In this document: positions 47,741 to 57,242 of the stretch, one piece after another
How the letters are laid out: each line of letters begins with the position of its first letter
Numbering within the stretch: the stretch's first letter is position 1
Origin: Gemmatimonadales bacterium UBA2982
Lineage (GTDB): Bacteria > Gemmatimonadota > Gemmatimonadetes > Longimicrobiales > Gaopeijiaceae
DNA length: 64,000 bases
Direction of reading: 5' to 3'
Assembly (NCBI GenBank): GCA_002347035.1
Contig: DEAM01000026.1
Span: 29,322 to 93,321 of the forward strand
Translations under genes and position numbers: made by a program
Notes under the pieces: generated by a model
The model's input: the letters and a program-made list of their open reading frames with translations, nothing else
Database searches by the model: none
What the model was told of the DNA's origin: nothing

Positions 47741-48127
47741 TTGGATGGCATCACGTGGTTCGGCAGCTCGTCGGTCCAAATACGGCGCGACAGGGTGGAG
47801 GTTCGCGTGGGCCCGATCGGTCTCACGGAAGACCCAGCGGCTGACCCCGTGCTATTAACATACCCCCACCACGACAACTTCCCCGAAGATGACATAGCGC
47901 GGATGCAAACGTACGACACTTTATTAGTCGCCCCTGCCCCTATGAAGAAATTGCTGGTGGATGCAGACCATTTCCTGCATCCTGGTGACATGCTTCAGCT
48001 TGATGGTTTCGACATACTCGCTGCCCCCGTGTACAACGTTGATAAGAAGTTTCATGCTCCTGAGCGTGGCTGGCTTGGTTATGTCTTCATCAATGGGCAA
48101 ACCACCTATTATCACGCTGCCCCCTAA
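47741..48127 (+). pseudogene. Degenerate, truncated metallo-beta-lactamase-fold hydrolase
   Basis: A 128-residue remnant of an MBL-fold hydrolase that starts ITWFGSSSVQI and ends YYHAAP. Full-length relatives have about 210-230 residues and continue after YHAGDT. The metal motif is broken: where HxHxDH is expected, the sequence reads YPHHDN, and HAGD is replaced by HAAP followed directly by a stop. The remaining regions (VDKKFHAPERGWLGYVF) are well conserved, so decay is probably recent, or the protein has a non-catalytic role. It starts at TTG 47741 and precedes ggt by eight bases. Confidence 0.65.
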
Positions 48128-48135
48128 AACCTTAC

Positions 48136-49734
48136 ATGACTCGAGTGAGGAACCCGACAACAGACTCTAGCCGATCAATGGTTACCAGTACGAAAGGCAT
48201 GGCTGCAACTAGTCATCCGCTTGCAACTGGAGCTGCGGTGCAGATCCTGGAGGCGGGAGGGACGGCAGCAGACGCGGCAGTTGCAGCAGCGGCCGTACTG
48301 AACGTAACCGAGCCCCATATGACAGGTATCGGTGGTGATATGTTCATGATCTTTTGGTCTGCCTCTGAGGGGCAACTTTCAGGACTGGACTCCAGTGGAC
48401 AATCCGGTTCTAAGACAGACCCTCAAGCGCTAATCGACCAAGGACTAGAGAGTGTTCCGGAAACCGGGCCGAAATCGGTTACTGTGCCCGGAGCTCTTGC
48501 TGGCTGGCAAGCACTGCTCGATAGATACGGCTTGATGTCTATGGCCGATGTTCTAGCACCAGCAATCCGCATCGCTGAAGATGGCTTCCTGCTCACACCT
48601 ATTGTAGCACAAGAATGGGCGGACTCGTCCAGTTTATTACAGGTCGGCGAAGGCGCGAGGGCCACCTACCTAAGAAAAGGAGAAGCGCCTCGAGCTGGAG
48701 AACGAATTACGAACCTCGACCTTGCAAACTCCCTCCGGACAATCGCGCAGAATGGGATCGATACTTTCTATGGTAAAACACTTGGACAGAAAATCACCGA
48801 CGGTCTCGACAAGCTCGGCGGCTATTTGACAATCGAAGATCTTGCTGACCATACAGTTAGATGGGTAGAGCCGATGAGTGTCGATTATAAGGGCTACACC
48901 CTCCATGAAATCCCACCTGCAGGGCAAGGCATAGCTGCCCTGCAGATGATCAAGATACTGGAAGAATTTGATATTGGTGGAATGAGACACAATTCAGTCG
49001 AATACCTACACACACTGATTGAGGTGAAGCGGCTAGCCTACGCGGACCTAGAGAGACACATAGCCGACCCCGCCCACATGACAGTGCAGCCGGAATCTTT
49101 GTTAGATGGAAAGTACCTTAAACATCGGGCAACCTTGATTAACCCCTGTGGAGTATCGGAAAACCCAGATCCTCGAGGGCTATATACTGAATCTGAAACG
49201 GTGTACCTCACAGTCGCAGATCAGTACGGCAACATGATCTCGTTTATCAATTCGCTCTGCGGGTACTTCGGGTCGGGTGTGGTTATCCCAGAAACTGGGA
49301 TTCTGCTCCAGAATCGGGGCAGTGGATTTACACTTGAAGCCGGACACCCCAATCAAATTGCACCGAGAAAAAAACCACTACACACGATCATACCAGCATT
49401 CGTCACTCAAGACGACAAACCCCTATTGTCCTTTGGGGTCATGGGGGGGTCAATGCAACCACAAGGGCAGATTCAGGTGCTCCTCAATATGATCGAGTTT
49501 GGAATGGACGTTCAACAAGCAATTGATGCACCTCGCTTCCGACACTTGAACGGGGTAACCGTTGCGGTGGAGAATCTCGACCCAGAAACAACTCAGGACC
49601 TGCAACATTTAGGACATAAACTGGAGGACCCTTCGGAAACGACGTTTGGTGGCAGTCAAGCCATCTTGAATCTACGAGAGGGCTGGGCTGCAGGGTCTGA
49701 CGTGCGCAAGGACGGAATGGCGGCAGGGCACTAA
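48136..49734 (+). CDS. ggt: Gamma-glutamyltransferase family protein
   Basis: A 532-residue Ntn-hydrolase precursor. The large subunit covers about 1-354; the processed small subunit should start at T355 in ESETVYLTVAD, whose threonine is the nucleophile. GIGGDMFMIFW near residues 61-71 and the GGSMQPQGQIQVL motif near 438-450 are family hallmarks. No signal peptide is apparent at the first start, and MVTSTKGMAATSHPLA near residue 15 could be the true beginning, so it may be cytoplasmic. It would hydrolyse or transfer gamma-glutamyl groups from glutathione-like substrates; relatives also act on other amides. Confidence 0.9.
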   Translation: MTRVRNPTTDSSRSMVTSTKGMAATSHPLATGAAVQILEAGGTAADAAVAAAAVLNVTEPHMTGIGGDMFMIFWSASEGQLSGLDSSGQSGSKTDPQALIDQGLESVPETGPKSVTVPGALAGWQALLDRYGLMSMADVLAPAIRIAEDGFLLTPIVAQEWADSSSLLQVGEGARATYLRKGEAPRAGERITNLDLANSLRTIAQNGIDTFYGKTLGQKITDGLDKLGGYLTIEDLADHTVRWVEPMSVDYKGYTLHEIPPAGQGIAALQMIKILEEFDIGGMRHNSVEYLHTLIEVKRLAYADLERHIADPAHMTVQPESLLDGKYLKHRATLINPCGVSENPDPRGLYTESETVYLTVADQYGNMISFINSLCGYFGSGVVIPETGILLQNRGSGFTLEAGHPNQIAPRKKPLHTIIPAFVTQDDKPLLSFGVMGGSMQPQGQIQVLLNMIEFGMDVQQAIDAPRFRHLNGVTVAVENLDPETTQDLQHLGHKLEDPSETTFGGSQAILNLREGWAAGSDVRKDGMAAGH

Positions 49735-49759
49735 TCCCACTCCGGCCACGGGAGGGGCT

Positions 49760-50518
49760 GTGGAAGAAGCGATTTCTGTGATTCCTGCTGCGACGATTAT
49801 GCTCATGTGTGACGGTGAGAACGGACTCGAGGTACTCCTGCTTCGCCGCAATCAAAAAGCAGGGTTTGCTCCCGGAGCGTACGTGTTTCCGGGAGGTAGA
49901 GTTGACGCGGCAGATAGCGAAATAGCCATCCTAGATAGGATAGACAGTCTTACTAGCAAGGAAGCCGCTCTCCGGCTAGAACTGACCGATGGTCAGCCCT
50001 CTGGGATCGCCTACTATGTCGCCGCCGTGCGAGAGACTTTCGAAGAAACTGGGATCTTGATCGCAGTTAGCACAGATGGATCAGCACCCCCTACAACTGC
50101 AGAAAACCAAGGGGTGCGCGCACTCCGCAAGGCCCTTATAGGGGGGGTGATTAGCTTCAAGGATATCTTAGTTAAGTTGGACTGCCGCCTTGACGGAAGC
50201 GCTATGCAATACGCCGCCCATTGGATTACTCCCGTGACTTGGCCAGTGCGTTTCGATACTCGCTTCTTTGCAGCCCAACTAACGAGTAAGAGGGAGTGCA
50301 CAGTGGATACGCGTGAGATAACCGAAGGTCTCTGGATCACCCCAAACAACGCTATCAGCCGCCATGAGGCAGGAAATCTTCCTATGCTTTTGCCTACAAT
50401 CACAATGTTGGAACGACTCTCCACCTATGAACAGACTGAGGAAGCCCTGGGAGCATTAGCTAAAGAGCAAGTACGTCCCATTCTCCCCGTAGCTGACACG
50501 ATACCTACCGATATATGA
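49760..50518 (+). CDS. Nudix hydrolase, NUDT19-like
   Basis: A 252-residue hydrolase with a split Nudix box: GAYVFPGGRVD near residues 37-47 and AAVRETFEETGIL near 89-101, separated by an insertion of about 40 residues as in the NUDT19/RP2 subfamily. These enzymes split CoA or other nucleoside-diphosphate-linked compounds. It begins with GTG 25 bases after ggt, so the two may be cotranscribed. It converges with the ETF-QO-like gene across a 55-base gap with no clear terminator. Confidence 0.88.
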   Translation: MEEAISVIPAATIMLMCDGENGLEVLLLRRNQKAGFAPGAYVFPGGRVDAADSEIAILDRIDSLTSKEAALRLELTDGQPSGIAYYVAAVRETFEETGILIAVSTDGSAPPTTAENQGVRALRKALIGGVISFKDILVKLDCRLDGSAMQYAAHWITPVTWPVRFDTRFFAAQLTSKRECTVDTREITEGLWITPNNAISRHEAGNLPMLLPTITMLERLSTYEQTEEALGALAKEQVRPILPVADTIPTDI

Positions 50519-50573
50519 AGCCATTAGGCCACGCGTCCATGCAAGCGCGTTTAACCCGAAGCTCGCGCCCACC

Positions 50574-52262
50574 TTACATGCGCCGATAGCCAGGTCCGCT
50601 TCCGCCCTCCCTAGGAGACCATCGAGGGCCCAGGACGTCGGTAGCCTTGCAATCGATACAGTTTGGTGCGTTCACAAGTAGCCGATCACCATCTCGCTCA
50701 TAGACGCCTGCAGGACACATATGGCTGTAAAAGTCAGCAGCCTCGGCACTCACTCCTGATTCTGCTTCAATAAGATGGGAAGGAATATCATCTCGCGTCT
50801 GATTTCCTGAACGAAATACGGCATCCGCCTTTGAGAAAGTCAGGGTGCTGTCAGTGATAACTGGAACCGACTTTCGATCAAATTGCCGTTCCCGAGCGGC
50901 ATCCTCTTCTACCTTTATAGTTCCACCTGGAAACCGCCCTTTAGTCAAAGTCATCAGTCCAGCTTTCACCCCACCTATCAGGAGCCCTCTCTTGAATGCG
51001 AGCCGCATATTCCTGCGCGTGTGGAGGTCCCGCATGATGCGACTGCCATCCACAGCTGCGGTGTAGCCAGCTAGCCCTGACTCCGAGGTGTCTCCCAAGG
51101 TGAGCGCTTCAAAAATCTTTCTCGCCGCAAGAATTCCGGAGTGCATGGCATAGTGGATTCCCTTCAGTGACGATACATCCACATAGCCAGCCGCATCACC
51201 TACAATCAAGAGCCCCTCACCGTGGCGACGCTCTGGTACTGAGTGATAACCGCCTTCAGGGATAGTCTTAGCTCCCCACTCAATCATCTTGCCTCCCTCG
51301 AGCAATCGCCGGAATAGTGGGTGCATTTTCATGCTCTGCAGTACTCCATGCGAGTCGAAACGAGCATCGGCGTAATCGAGACCTACCACCAGACCTAACG
51401 CTACAAGATCATCTGCCATCGGATACACAAATGAGCCACCAAAGGCATCAGGTGGTAGTGGCCAACCCATTGTATGAATAATCCGGTCTAAGGGTTGCTT
51501 TACATTCCAAAGTTCCTTTACGCCAAGGGCAAAGATTTGCGGATTTGTGGAACCAACTCCCTGCCAGTCTAGCCACGCCTGCGAAAGCGAGCCGCGTGTC
51601 CCTTCCGAAAGGACTGTAACCTGAGCAGTCACATCGATGGCAGAATTAGCAATTGGACCTAGCGACTCTCCACCTTCTCCTAAACCTGAAGGAGTTGTGC
51701 GCACCCCGATGACCCCACTGTTTTCAACAATCAGTGAGTCGACGGGGAAGCCGGGAAAAATGTTCACGCCGAGTTCTTCCGCTCGCTCACCCAACCATCG
51801 TACAATCTCGCATATAGAGGCTATGTAATTCCCCTGATTCCTCATGGTTGGAGGGGTAGGAATCTGGACAGAACTGTTCGGGCTAAGAAGGTACATACCT
51901 TCCTTGGTGACGGGCCGACGGAATGGAAACTCATCAAGTGACACCCCTGGAAACAACTCTTGAAACGCACTTGGATTTACCACGGCACCGGAAAGACTAT
52001 GTTCACCAAGCTGTCCAGCCTTCTCAAGCACACCTATCTCAATCTCCCCAAGGGAACCACCGCGCTCTTGTCCCTCCCGAACTAGCCTTGCGAGCTCAAT
52101 CGCCCCAGCTAAACCTGCTGGCCCAGCACCCACGAAGATGACGTCCATAGAAATGGACTCGCTATCGGGCGTATCTCGCACGATGAACTGGCCATTAGAA
52201 AGAGGTGGCTGTTCATCCAAGGGGCGTAAGGGCCCTTGGGGAACAAGACTGCTCTCAGACAT
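50574..52262 (-). CDS. Electron-transfer flavoprotein:ubiquinone oxidoreductase-like protein
   Basis: A 562-residue flavoprotein of the ETF-QO/FixC family. The FAD motif VIFVGAGPAGLAGAIELA lies near residues 41-58, LIVGDAAGYVDVSSLKGIHYAMHSG lies in the middle (quoted in parts: GDAAGYVD, KGIHYAMHSG), and the C-terminal ferredoxin-like segment has CPAGVYE, NCIDC and a closing GGSGPGY. Cysteines C516, C535 and C538 match the cluster ligands, but the fourth position is T541 (see findings). It would pass electrons from ETF to quinone at the membrane. I chose the ATG at 52262, preceded by GAGTGAGT; a start at 52340 adds 26 unconserved residues. No etfAB is nearby. Confidence 0.88.
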   Translation of the reverse strand: MSESSLVPQGPLRPLDEQPPLSNGQFIVRDTPDSESISMDVIFVGAGPAGLAGAIELARLVREGQERGGSLGEIEIGVLEKAGQLGEHSLSGAVVNPSAFQELFPGVSLDEFPFRRPVTKEGMYLLSPNSSVQIPTPPTMRNQGNYIASICEIVRWLGERAEELGVNIFPGFPVDSLIVENSGVIGVRTTPSGLGEGGESLGPIANSAIDVTAQVTVLSEGTRGSLSQAWLDWQGVGSTNPQIFALGVKELWNVKQPLDRIIHTMGWPLPPDAFGGSFVYPMADDLVALGLVVGLDYADARFDSHGVLQSMKMHPLFRRLLEGGKMIEWGAKTIPEGGYHSVPERRHGEGLLIVGDAAGYVDVSSLKGIHYAMHSGILAARKIFEALTLGDTSESGLAGYTAAVDGSRIMRDLHTRRNMRLAFKRGLLIGGVKAGLMTLTKGRFPGGTIKVEEDAARERQFDRKSVPVITDSTLTFSKADAVFRSGNQTRDDIPSHLIEAESGVSAEAADFYSHMCPAGVYERDGDRLLVNAPNCIDCKATDVLGPRWSPREGGSGPGYRRM

Positions 52263-52389
52263 ACTCACTCTCTCATTGTGGAATAAACGGACCCGTGAGG
52301 GGTCGACACGTGTACCGAGTCGACCCAGAAAAATCGCCAACTCTGGCGTGAGGCTCTAGCCTTACCGACCTACACACCCGAACACAGCC

Positions 52390-53871
52390 ATGGGGACCTC
52401 GCGGATGAGCCAGTGTCCGACAACTCTCGCAGAACTTAAAGAAGCCGGCTATAAGAGCCGAACCGTTAAGGATGAAGTGCGCGTCAATCTTCTGAGAAAA
52501 TTAGAGGAAGGCGAGGAACTCTTCCCAGGAGTACGTGGATACGACGAGTCTGTGGTTCCCCAGCTTGTAAATGCCCTTCTCGCACGACACGACTTCATCT
52601 TACTCGGTCTGCGAGGTCAGGCAAAAAGTCGCATTCTACGTCAAATTGCCCTGCTCCTCGACGACAAAATACCGATCCTCACAGGCAGCGAAGTCAGTGA
52701 TGATCCTTATGCACCGATCTCGAAGTATGGTAGGACAATACTCGAAAAGTACGGCGATGACGCACCTATCGAGTGGGTAAAACGCGAGCACCGTTACGTA
52801 GAGAAGCTCGCAACACCCGACGTTACCATTGCCGATATGATTGGAGATCTCGACCCGATCAAAGCAGCCCGCGGAGGACACATTCTCGCTGATGAGCTCA
52901 CCATCCATTACGGGCTACTCCCGAGAGCCAACCGCGGCATTTTTGCTATCAATGAACTCCCTGACTTAGCAGGGAAAATCCAGGTCGGACTCTTTAATAT
53001 CCTCCAGGAAGGGGATGTCCAGGTAAAGGGTTACCCCATCCGATTAGCTCTCGACATCCTTATGGTCTTCACCGCGAATCCCGAGGATTACACTGCTCGC
53101 GGGAAGATTATTACGCCTCTTAAGGACCGTATCGGCGCTGAGATCCGCACGCACTACCCTGAGGACCTTGATATCGGACGCGACATTACGCGCCAAGAGG
53201 CCTGGGTCGAGCGGGATGGAACCTGTGTGGAAATTCCCGATTTCATCGAGGAAACGGTAGAGCGTGTTGCATTCTTAGCCCGAGAGGATAAGCGTGTGGA
53301 CCAGCGCTCAGGTGTAAGCCAACGCCTGCCGATCACGGTTATGGAGACTGCAGTTTCGAATGCAGAGCGTCGGGCGCTAGCCCACCGCGAGGAAATGATT
53401 GTACCTAGGATTACAGACCTGTATGCAGCTCTGCCCGCAATCACTGGCAAGATGGAACTCGAATATGAAGGTGAGCTTCACGGAGGAGATAAGATCGCGA
53501 GAGAGTTAATCCAGCAAAGCTCATCACACACCTTTGATATGCGGGCCGCAGGAGCCAACGTAGAAGACATCATAGAGTATTTTGAGACCGGAGGGGCGAT
53601 CCAGGTAGGGAACGACGCAGCCTCATCGGCTTGTGTGCAAGGATTTAAAACAGTGCCCGGGCTTATAGAATTAATTGAAAACGTAGGTTTGGCCTCTTCG
53701 AATTCGAACGATGGAAAACGCACAGCCGCCTGCGAGCTTGTTCTTGAGGCGCTCGTAGCACAGAAACGCATCAGCCGCACGACAGCAGGCTATGTGCGTG
53801 CCCCACATCAAGGTCCGCCGGCAGGTGAAGGCTATCAAGGGTTCGACCCAATCGGAGGGCTCAGCGTTTAG
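52390..53871 (+). CDS. AAA+ ATPase, magnesium-chelatase ChlI/MoxR-like
   Basis: A 493-residue AAA+ protein. Walker A is GLRGQAKSR near residues 78-86; the Walker B position reads GIFAINELPDL near 194-204, with Asn where Asp is usual; sensor 1 is VFTANPEDY near 228-236, and an arginine finger region is near KDRIGAEIRTHYP. It resembles the ChlI/BchI ATPase but the context argues against chlorophyll synthesis. The VWA gene at 55078, on the same strand after mutY, is the likely partner, giving an ATPase-VWA pair that remodels or metallates a target. The target is unknown. Confidence 0.85.
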   Translation: MGTSRMSQCPTTLAELKEAGYKSRTVKDEVRVNLLRKLEEGEELFPGVRGYDESVVPQLVNALLARHDFILLGLRGQAKSRILRQIALLLDDKIPILTGSEVSDDPYAPISKYGRTILEKYGDDAPIEWVKREHRYVEKLATPDVTIADMIGDLDPIKAARGGHILADELTIHYGLLPRANRGIFAINELPDLAGKIQVGLFNILQEGDVQVKGYPIRLALDILMVFTANPEDYTARGKIITPLKDRIGAEIRTHYPEDLDIGRDITRQEAWVERDGTCVEIPDFIEETVERVAFLAREDKRVDQRSGVSQRLPITVMETAVSNAERRALAHREEMIVPRITDLYAALPAITGKMELEYEGELHGGDKIARELIQQSSSHTFDMRAAGANVEDIIEYFETGGAIQVGNDAASSACVQGFKTVPGLIELIENVGLASSNSNDGKRTAACELVLEALVAQKRISRTTAGYVRAPHQGPPAGEGYQGFDPIGGLSV

Positions 53872-53900
53872 TAGGCCTCCTATAGGTAAGGACTACCAGA

Positions 53901-54968
53901 CTAAAGGATGTGCTCAACGAAGGACGCTAACACCTTCTTCTGCGCTGTCGGCAAAGCAAAGCTCGTGGGTGCGGTCGCCAAAACCCAAACAGCACCATCC
54001 TCCACAGGTGAAACAGCACTTCGAAATGCAAAGGGATGATAAGTGGCTTCTATGTGAGTGAATCGATGCTTACACGTCGGAAGAGGCTGCCCAACACCGA
54101 CGACACCTATCCCACGAGAAAGCGCTGCAGCCCGGGCACCCGTCTCTGCATCACTCATACCTGACACCTCCACCTCAGGAAAGGCCCACATACCACCTAG
54201 TAATCCGTCCCAAAATCGCCGAATGAGAAACACCTGCTGGTCGTCATAAAGCACTGCCAGAGCAAGTTGGATCCTCTTGGGACAAGAACGCTTCGATTTG
54301 GTCGGGCGATCTGACTCAGTACCGGCCTGGTGGGCCAAGCACCATGTAGAGACGGGACACACGTCACATTCTGGCCGCCTGGGGACACAAACCGTCGCTC
54401 CAAGCTCCATGAGTGCTTGATTCCAGTCACCGGGTCGGTCGCGTTCGATAAGTCCTGCCGCCGTCCCTCTAAGCCACGAAGGTCTGGGGTCAGAAACGTC
54501 GAAGATCCGTGACAATACTCTACGCACGTTCCCGTCCACCGCCGGCACAGCTTCACCGAATGCGATGCTGGCCATAGCACCGGCGGTGTACTCGCCAATT
54601 CCCGGCAGCTCTCTGAGTCCATCTAGAGTTCTTGGTACTGTTCCATTCCCCTGTTCTACGATCACTCTTGCAGTTTCGTGAAGCCTCCTAGCCCTCCGGT
54701 AGTAACCAAGGCCCTCCCAAGCCTTGAGGACTTCGTGAGAGTCAGCCGCTGCTAAGCTTTGCAGGTCAGGGAACTGCTTGAGCCAACGTCTATAGTATTC
54801 CCGCACTGTTTCAACTCGCGTTTGCTGCAACATCACCTCGGAGACGAGTATTCGGTAAGGGTCATTCTCATCTCGCCAGGGTAAGCTTCGACGACACTTG
54901 TCGTAATAATCCAGGAGGGCCTGTTGGAAGGCCGAAAGTGATTTAGGTGTAAGTTTGGCGGGCTCCAT
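53901..54968 (-). CDS. mutY: A/G-specific adenine glycosylase MutY
   Basis: A 355-residue glycosylase that removes adenine opposite 8-oxoguanine. The catalytic glutamate is in SEVMLQQTRV near residue 45. The helix-hairpin-helix LPGIGEYTAGA and the catalytic aspartate in VDGNVRRVLSR follow. The 4Fe-4S cluster ligands, CVPRRPECDVCPVSTWC with C-x6-C-x2-C-x5-C spacing, are complete, and the C-terminal Nudix-like oxoG-recognition domain covers about 235-350. I chose ATG 54968; a TTG at 54992 adds eight residues. It converges with the AAA+ gene and diverges from the VWA gene. Confidence 0.95.
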   Translation of the reverse strand: MEPAKLTPKSLSAFQQALLDYYDKCRRSLPWRDENDPYRILVSEVMLQQTRVETVREYYRRWLKQFPDLQSLAAADSHEVLKAWEGLGYYRRARRLHETARVIVEQGNGTVPRTLDGLRELPGIGEYTAGAMASIAFGEAVPAVDGNVRRVLSRIFDVSDPRPSWLRGTAAGLIERDRPGDWNQALMELGATVCVPRRPECDVCPVSTWCLAHQAGTESDRPTKSKRSCPKRIQLALAVLYDDQQVFLIRRFWDGLLGGMWAFPEVEVSGMSDAETGARAAALSRGIGVVGVGQPLPTCKHRFTHIEATYHPFAFRSAVSPVEDGAVWVLATAPTSFALPTAQKKVLASFVEHIL

Positions 54969-55077
54969 GGCAAGAAGGTACAAGGAAGCCAATAGCAGAA
55001 AACAACCTCATGACCTGGCACCCATGACCTCGCTCGATGTATTTCTACTATACCCTCTTAACTCTTAGAATAGTGGC

Positions 55078-56370
55078 ATGCGCTTTACCACCTACTCTAA
55101 ATACAAGGGCGGCTGGCTCGACGCCCTCAATCTCCAGTCACTCCTAGAGCATCTGTCCGACTTTCTGATGGACGGAGGTTTCGCTGGCGGCCCTCATTAC
55201 AACCCGTACTGGGGTTGGTCCGGAGACAAAGATGTGAACTCGACAGGAGCGCTGAAGAATGCCCTTCTGAAGGCTCTTTTAGAAAGCGGCCAAATCACGG
55301 AAGAGATGATAGAGGAGCTTCGCGGTGAGGGTGAGGGAGATGAGGATATCCGTCAGCAGATTGCACAGCTTTTAGACGACCTAGTCGAGCGAATGGTCGA
55401 AGAAGGATACATCAACGTGGAAACGGGCAACCCACAGATGCCCGGAGCAACATATGACGTAACTGGCCAGGGAAAGATCGATGAAGCCAAGCAAGCAGCT
55501 CAACAAGTGCAGTTCAATTTAACCCAGAAGGGGATGGACTTCCTGGGCTACAGGTCGCTAAAGAGCTTGCTTTCAGCCCTCGGAAAGGCAACAGCTGGCG
55601 CCCACGACACTCCACATCTTTCAACAGGCGTGGAAGCTGACGCCGCTTCGAAGCCGTACGAATTCGGAGACACACTCAACTTAGATATCCCTGCCACCCT
55701 CAAGAATGCTATCGAGCGCGAAGGGCTTCAGGTCCCCTTGAGCCTCGATTACAGTGACTTGATGGTTCACCAGGCTGAGTATCGGTCTTCGTGCGCCACA
55801 GTGCTCCTGCTAGATATCTCACACTCAATGGTTCTCTACGGAGAAGACCGTTTCGCACCTGCTAAGCGGGTGGCTTTGGCCCTCTCTCATTTGATGAGGA
55901 CTCAGTTCCCAGGTGACTCACTCCACGTTGTCACATTTGGGGACCGTGCAGAAGAGCTTCCGCTTTCTCAGCTTGCTAAAGCCCAGGTCGGTCCGTTTCA
56001 CACCAACACTGCCGAGGGAATTGAAATAGCTCGCCGTATTTTGGCTTCCCAGAAGAAAGATATGCGGCAAATCATTATGATCACCGACGGAAAACCAAGC
56101 GCCATGACTCTTCCAGATGGCAGGGTCTATACAAACTCAGGTGAACTAGATCCGATGATCTTGAAGCGGACGTTCCAAGAGGTTGCGGCATGCCGTAAAA
56201 CTGGCATCCTAATCAATACCTTCATGCTCGCGAACGACCCGTATCTAGTCCAGTTCGTTGAAAAAGTCTCACAAATTGCCCGCGGGAAAGCTTACTTCAC
56301 AAGCTCCATGACGCTCGGGCAGTACATAATGCTGGACTTCCTAAGGAACAAGCGCCGCCGCGCTGGCTAA
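55078..56370 (+). CDS. VWA-domain protein, probable partner of the AAA+ ATPase
   Basis: A 430-residue soluble protein. The first 200 residues are helical and acidic ([13 protein letters not shown] near 80-92). The VWA domain runs from about 240 to 420, with an intact MIDAS: DISHSM at 246-251, THTAEG-like HTNTAEG near 310-316 and MITDGKPSA near 339-347. The architecture matches the VWA/ChlD-type partner of ChlI-like ATPases. It follows the AAA+ gene on the same strand, with mutY inserted on the other strand. It converges with the cytochrome oxidase operon, 25 bases apart. Confidence 0.85.
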   Translation: MRFTTYSKYKGGWLDALNLQSLLEHLSDFLMDGGFAGGPHYNPYWGWSGDKDVNSTGALKNALLKALLESGQITEEMIEELRGEGEGDEDIRQQIAQLLDDLVERMVEEGYINVETGNPQMPGATYDVTGQGKIDEAKQAAQQVQFNLTQKGMDFLGYRSLKSLLSALGKATAGAHDTPHLSTGVEADAASKPYEFGDTLNLDIPATLKNAIEREGLQVPLSLDYSDLMVHQAEYRSSCATVLLLDISHSMVLYGEDRFAPAKRVALALSHLMRTQFPGDSLHVVTFGDRAEELPLSQLAKAQVGPFHTNTAEGIEIARRILASQKKDMRQIIMITDGKPSAMTLPDGRVYTNSGELDPMILKRTFQEVAACRKTGILINTFMLANDPYLVQFVEKVSQIARGKAYFTSSMTLGQYIMLDFLRNKRRRAG

Positions 56371-56395
56371 ACCAACCCCTGTGTGGAGTCGTCCG

Positions 56396-56635
56396 CTAGT
56401 TGTCTAGCAAATCCGGGTCGTTCTCCTCCAACTTAACCTGACGCACCCTCTTACGAAGCCAGAGGCCGGCCCCGGTGACCATTCCGAGCGGTAGTAGCGT
56501 CAAAAAAGCCGTTGTGGCCATGAAGGCCAGACGGTTCTCGTCACTTGAGTCGAAGCAAACTGCACAAGCGTGGCCGGCATCAGGAAGCGCAAGCAAGAGA
56601 AGCATCGCGACGAAAACAATAGAGGCGCGGATCAT
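56396..56635 (-). CDS. Small membrane protein at the end of the cytochrome oxidase operon
   Basis: A 79-residue protein with a likely signal sequence or first helix (residues 4-20), a CAVC motif at 24-27, and a second helix near 40-62 followed by basic residues (RKRVRQVK). I do not recognise the family. Its ATG overlaps the stop of the preceding cox3-like gene by four bases, so it is part of the operon. The CxxC could bind copper or act in thiol exchange during oxidase assembly; that is speculation. Confidence 0.75.
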   Translation of the reverse strand: MIRASIVFVAMLLLLALPDAGHACAVCFDSSDENRLAFMATTAFLTLLPLGMVTGAGLWLRKRVRQVKLEENDPDLLDN

Positions 56636-57231
56636 AGGTACACCTTGATATACAGAACGGGCCAGACCAGGACTACGAAGTACCAGAACGCTGACACTGT
56701 GGCCAGTTCGGAACCAGTCAAGCGACCCTGATTGAGGCGGACCCCCGCCCAGATGAGTGCAATTAGCGCCGCTACGGCATGGATAGCGTGGGTTCCGACA
56801 ATCAGATAAAAGAAGCCGCCATACGAACTCGACTGGATCGTGAGGCCTTCACCGAGTAACGCAACCCACTCGAGTCCCTGGAAATACACAAAAAAAGTTC
56901 CCAGCAGTATGGAAAGCAGTAGCGGAATCCGCGCCCGTGACCGTTCCTTACGGAAGGCAAACCAGGCGACAACAAGAACAAGGCCGCTGACCAAAAGCGC
57001 CGCGGTATTGAGTGCCGTCTCCTGGACCGGAAGGCGTGGCTGGCCGAATGGCGGCCACATCTGTCCAGCAGCCTGAGACCGCACAACCGCATGAGCAGAG
57101 ATAAACCCTGCAAAAATCATTACCTCGGTGAAAATGAAAATCATCATCCCTAGCACGCCATTGGACAAAAGCGGCTTCGGCCTAACAGGCTCCGGTCGAT
57201 GTTGGAGCGGGATGGCGACGGATTCGCTCAT
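56632..57231 (-). CDS. Cytochrome c oxidase subunit III-like protein (second copy)
   Basis: A 199-residue inner-membrane protein with about five helices. COX3-family motifs are seen: FIFTEVMIFAGFISAHAVV near residues 32-50 and YLIVGTHAIHAVAALIALIW near 145-164 (key His-x-x-His pair), ending FWYFVVLVWPVLYIKVYL. It is about the same size as the other COX3-like protein, but the two differ clearly in sequence, so this is not a recent duplication. Subunit III stabilises proton pumping and the CuB site. It lies 11 bases after the subunit IV fusion. Confidence 0.88.
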   Translation of the reverse strand: MSESVAIPLQHRPEPVRPKPLLSNGVLGMMIFIFTEVMIFAGFISAHAVVRSQAAGQMWPPFGQPRLPVQETALNTAALLVSGLVLVVAWFAFRKERSRARIPLLLSILLGTFFVYFQGLEWVALLGEGLTIQSSSYGGFFYLIVGTHAIHAVAALIALIWAGVRLNQGRLTGSELATVSAFWYFVVLVWPVLYIKVYL

Positions 57232-57242
57232 CTAAAGAATTA

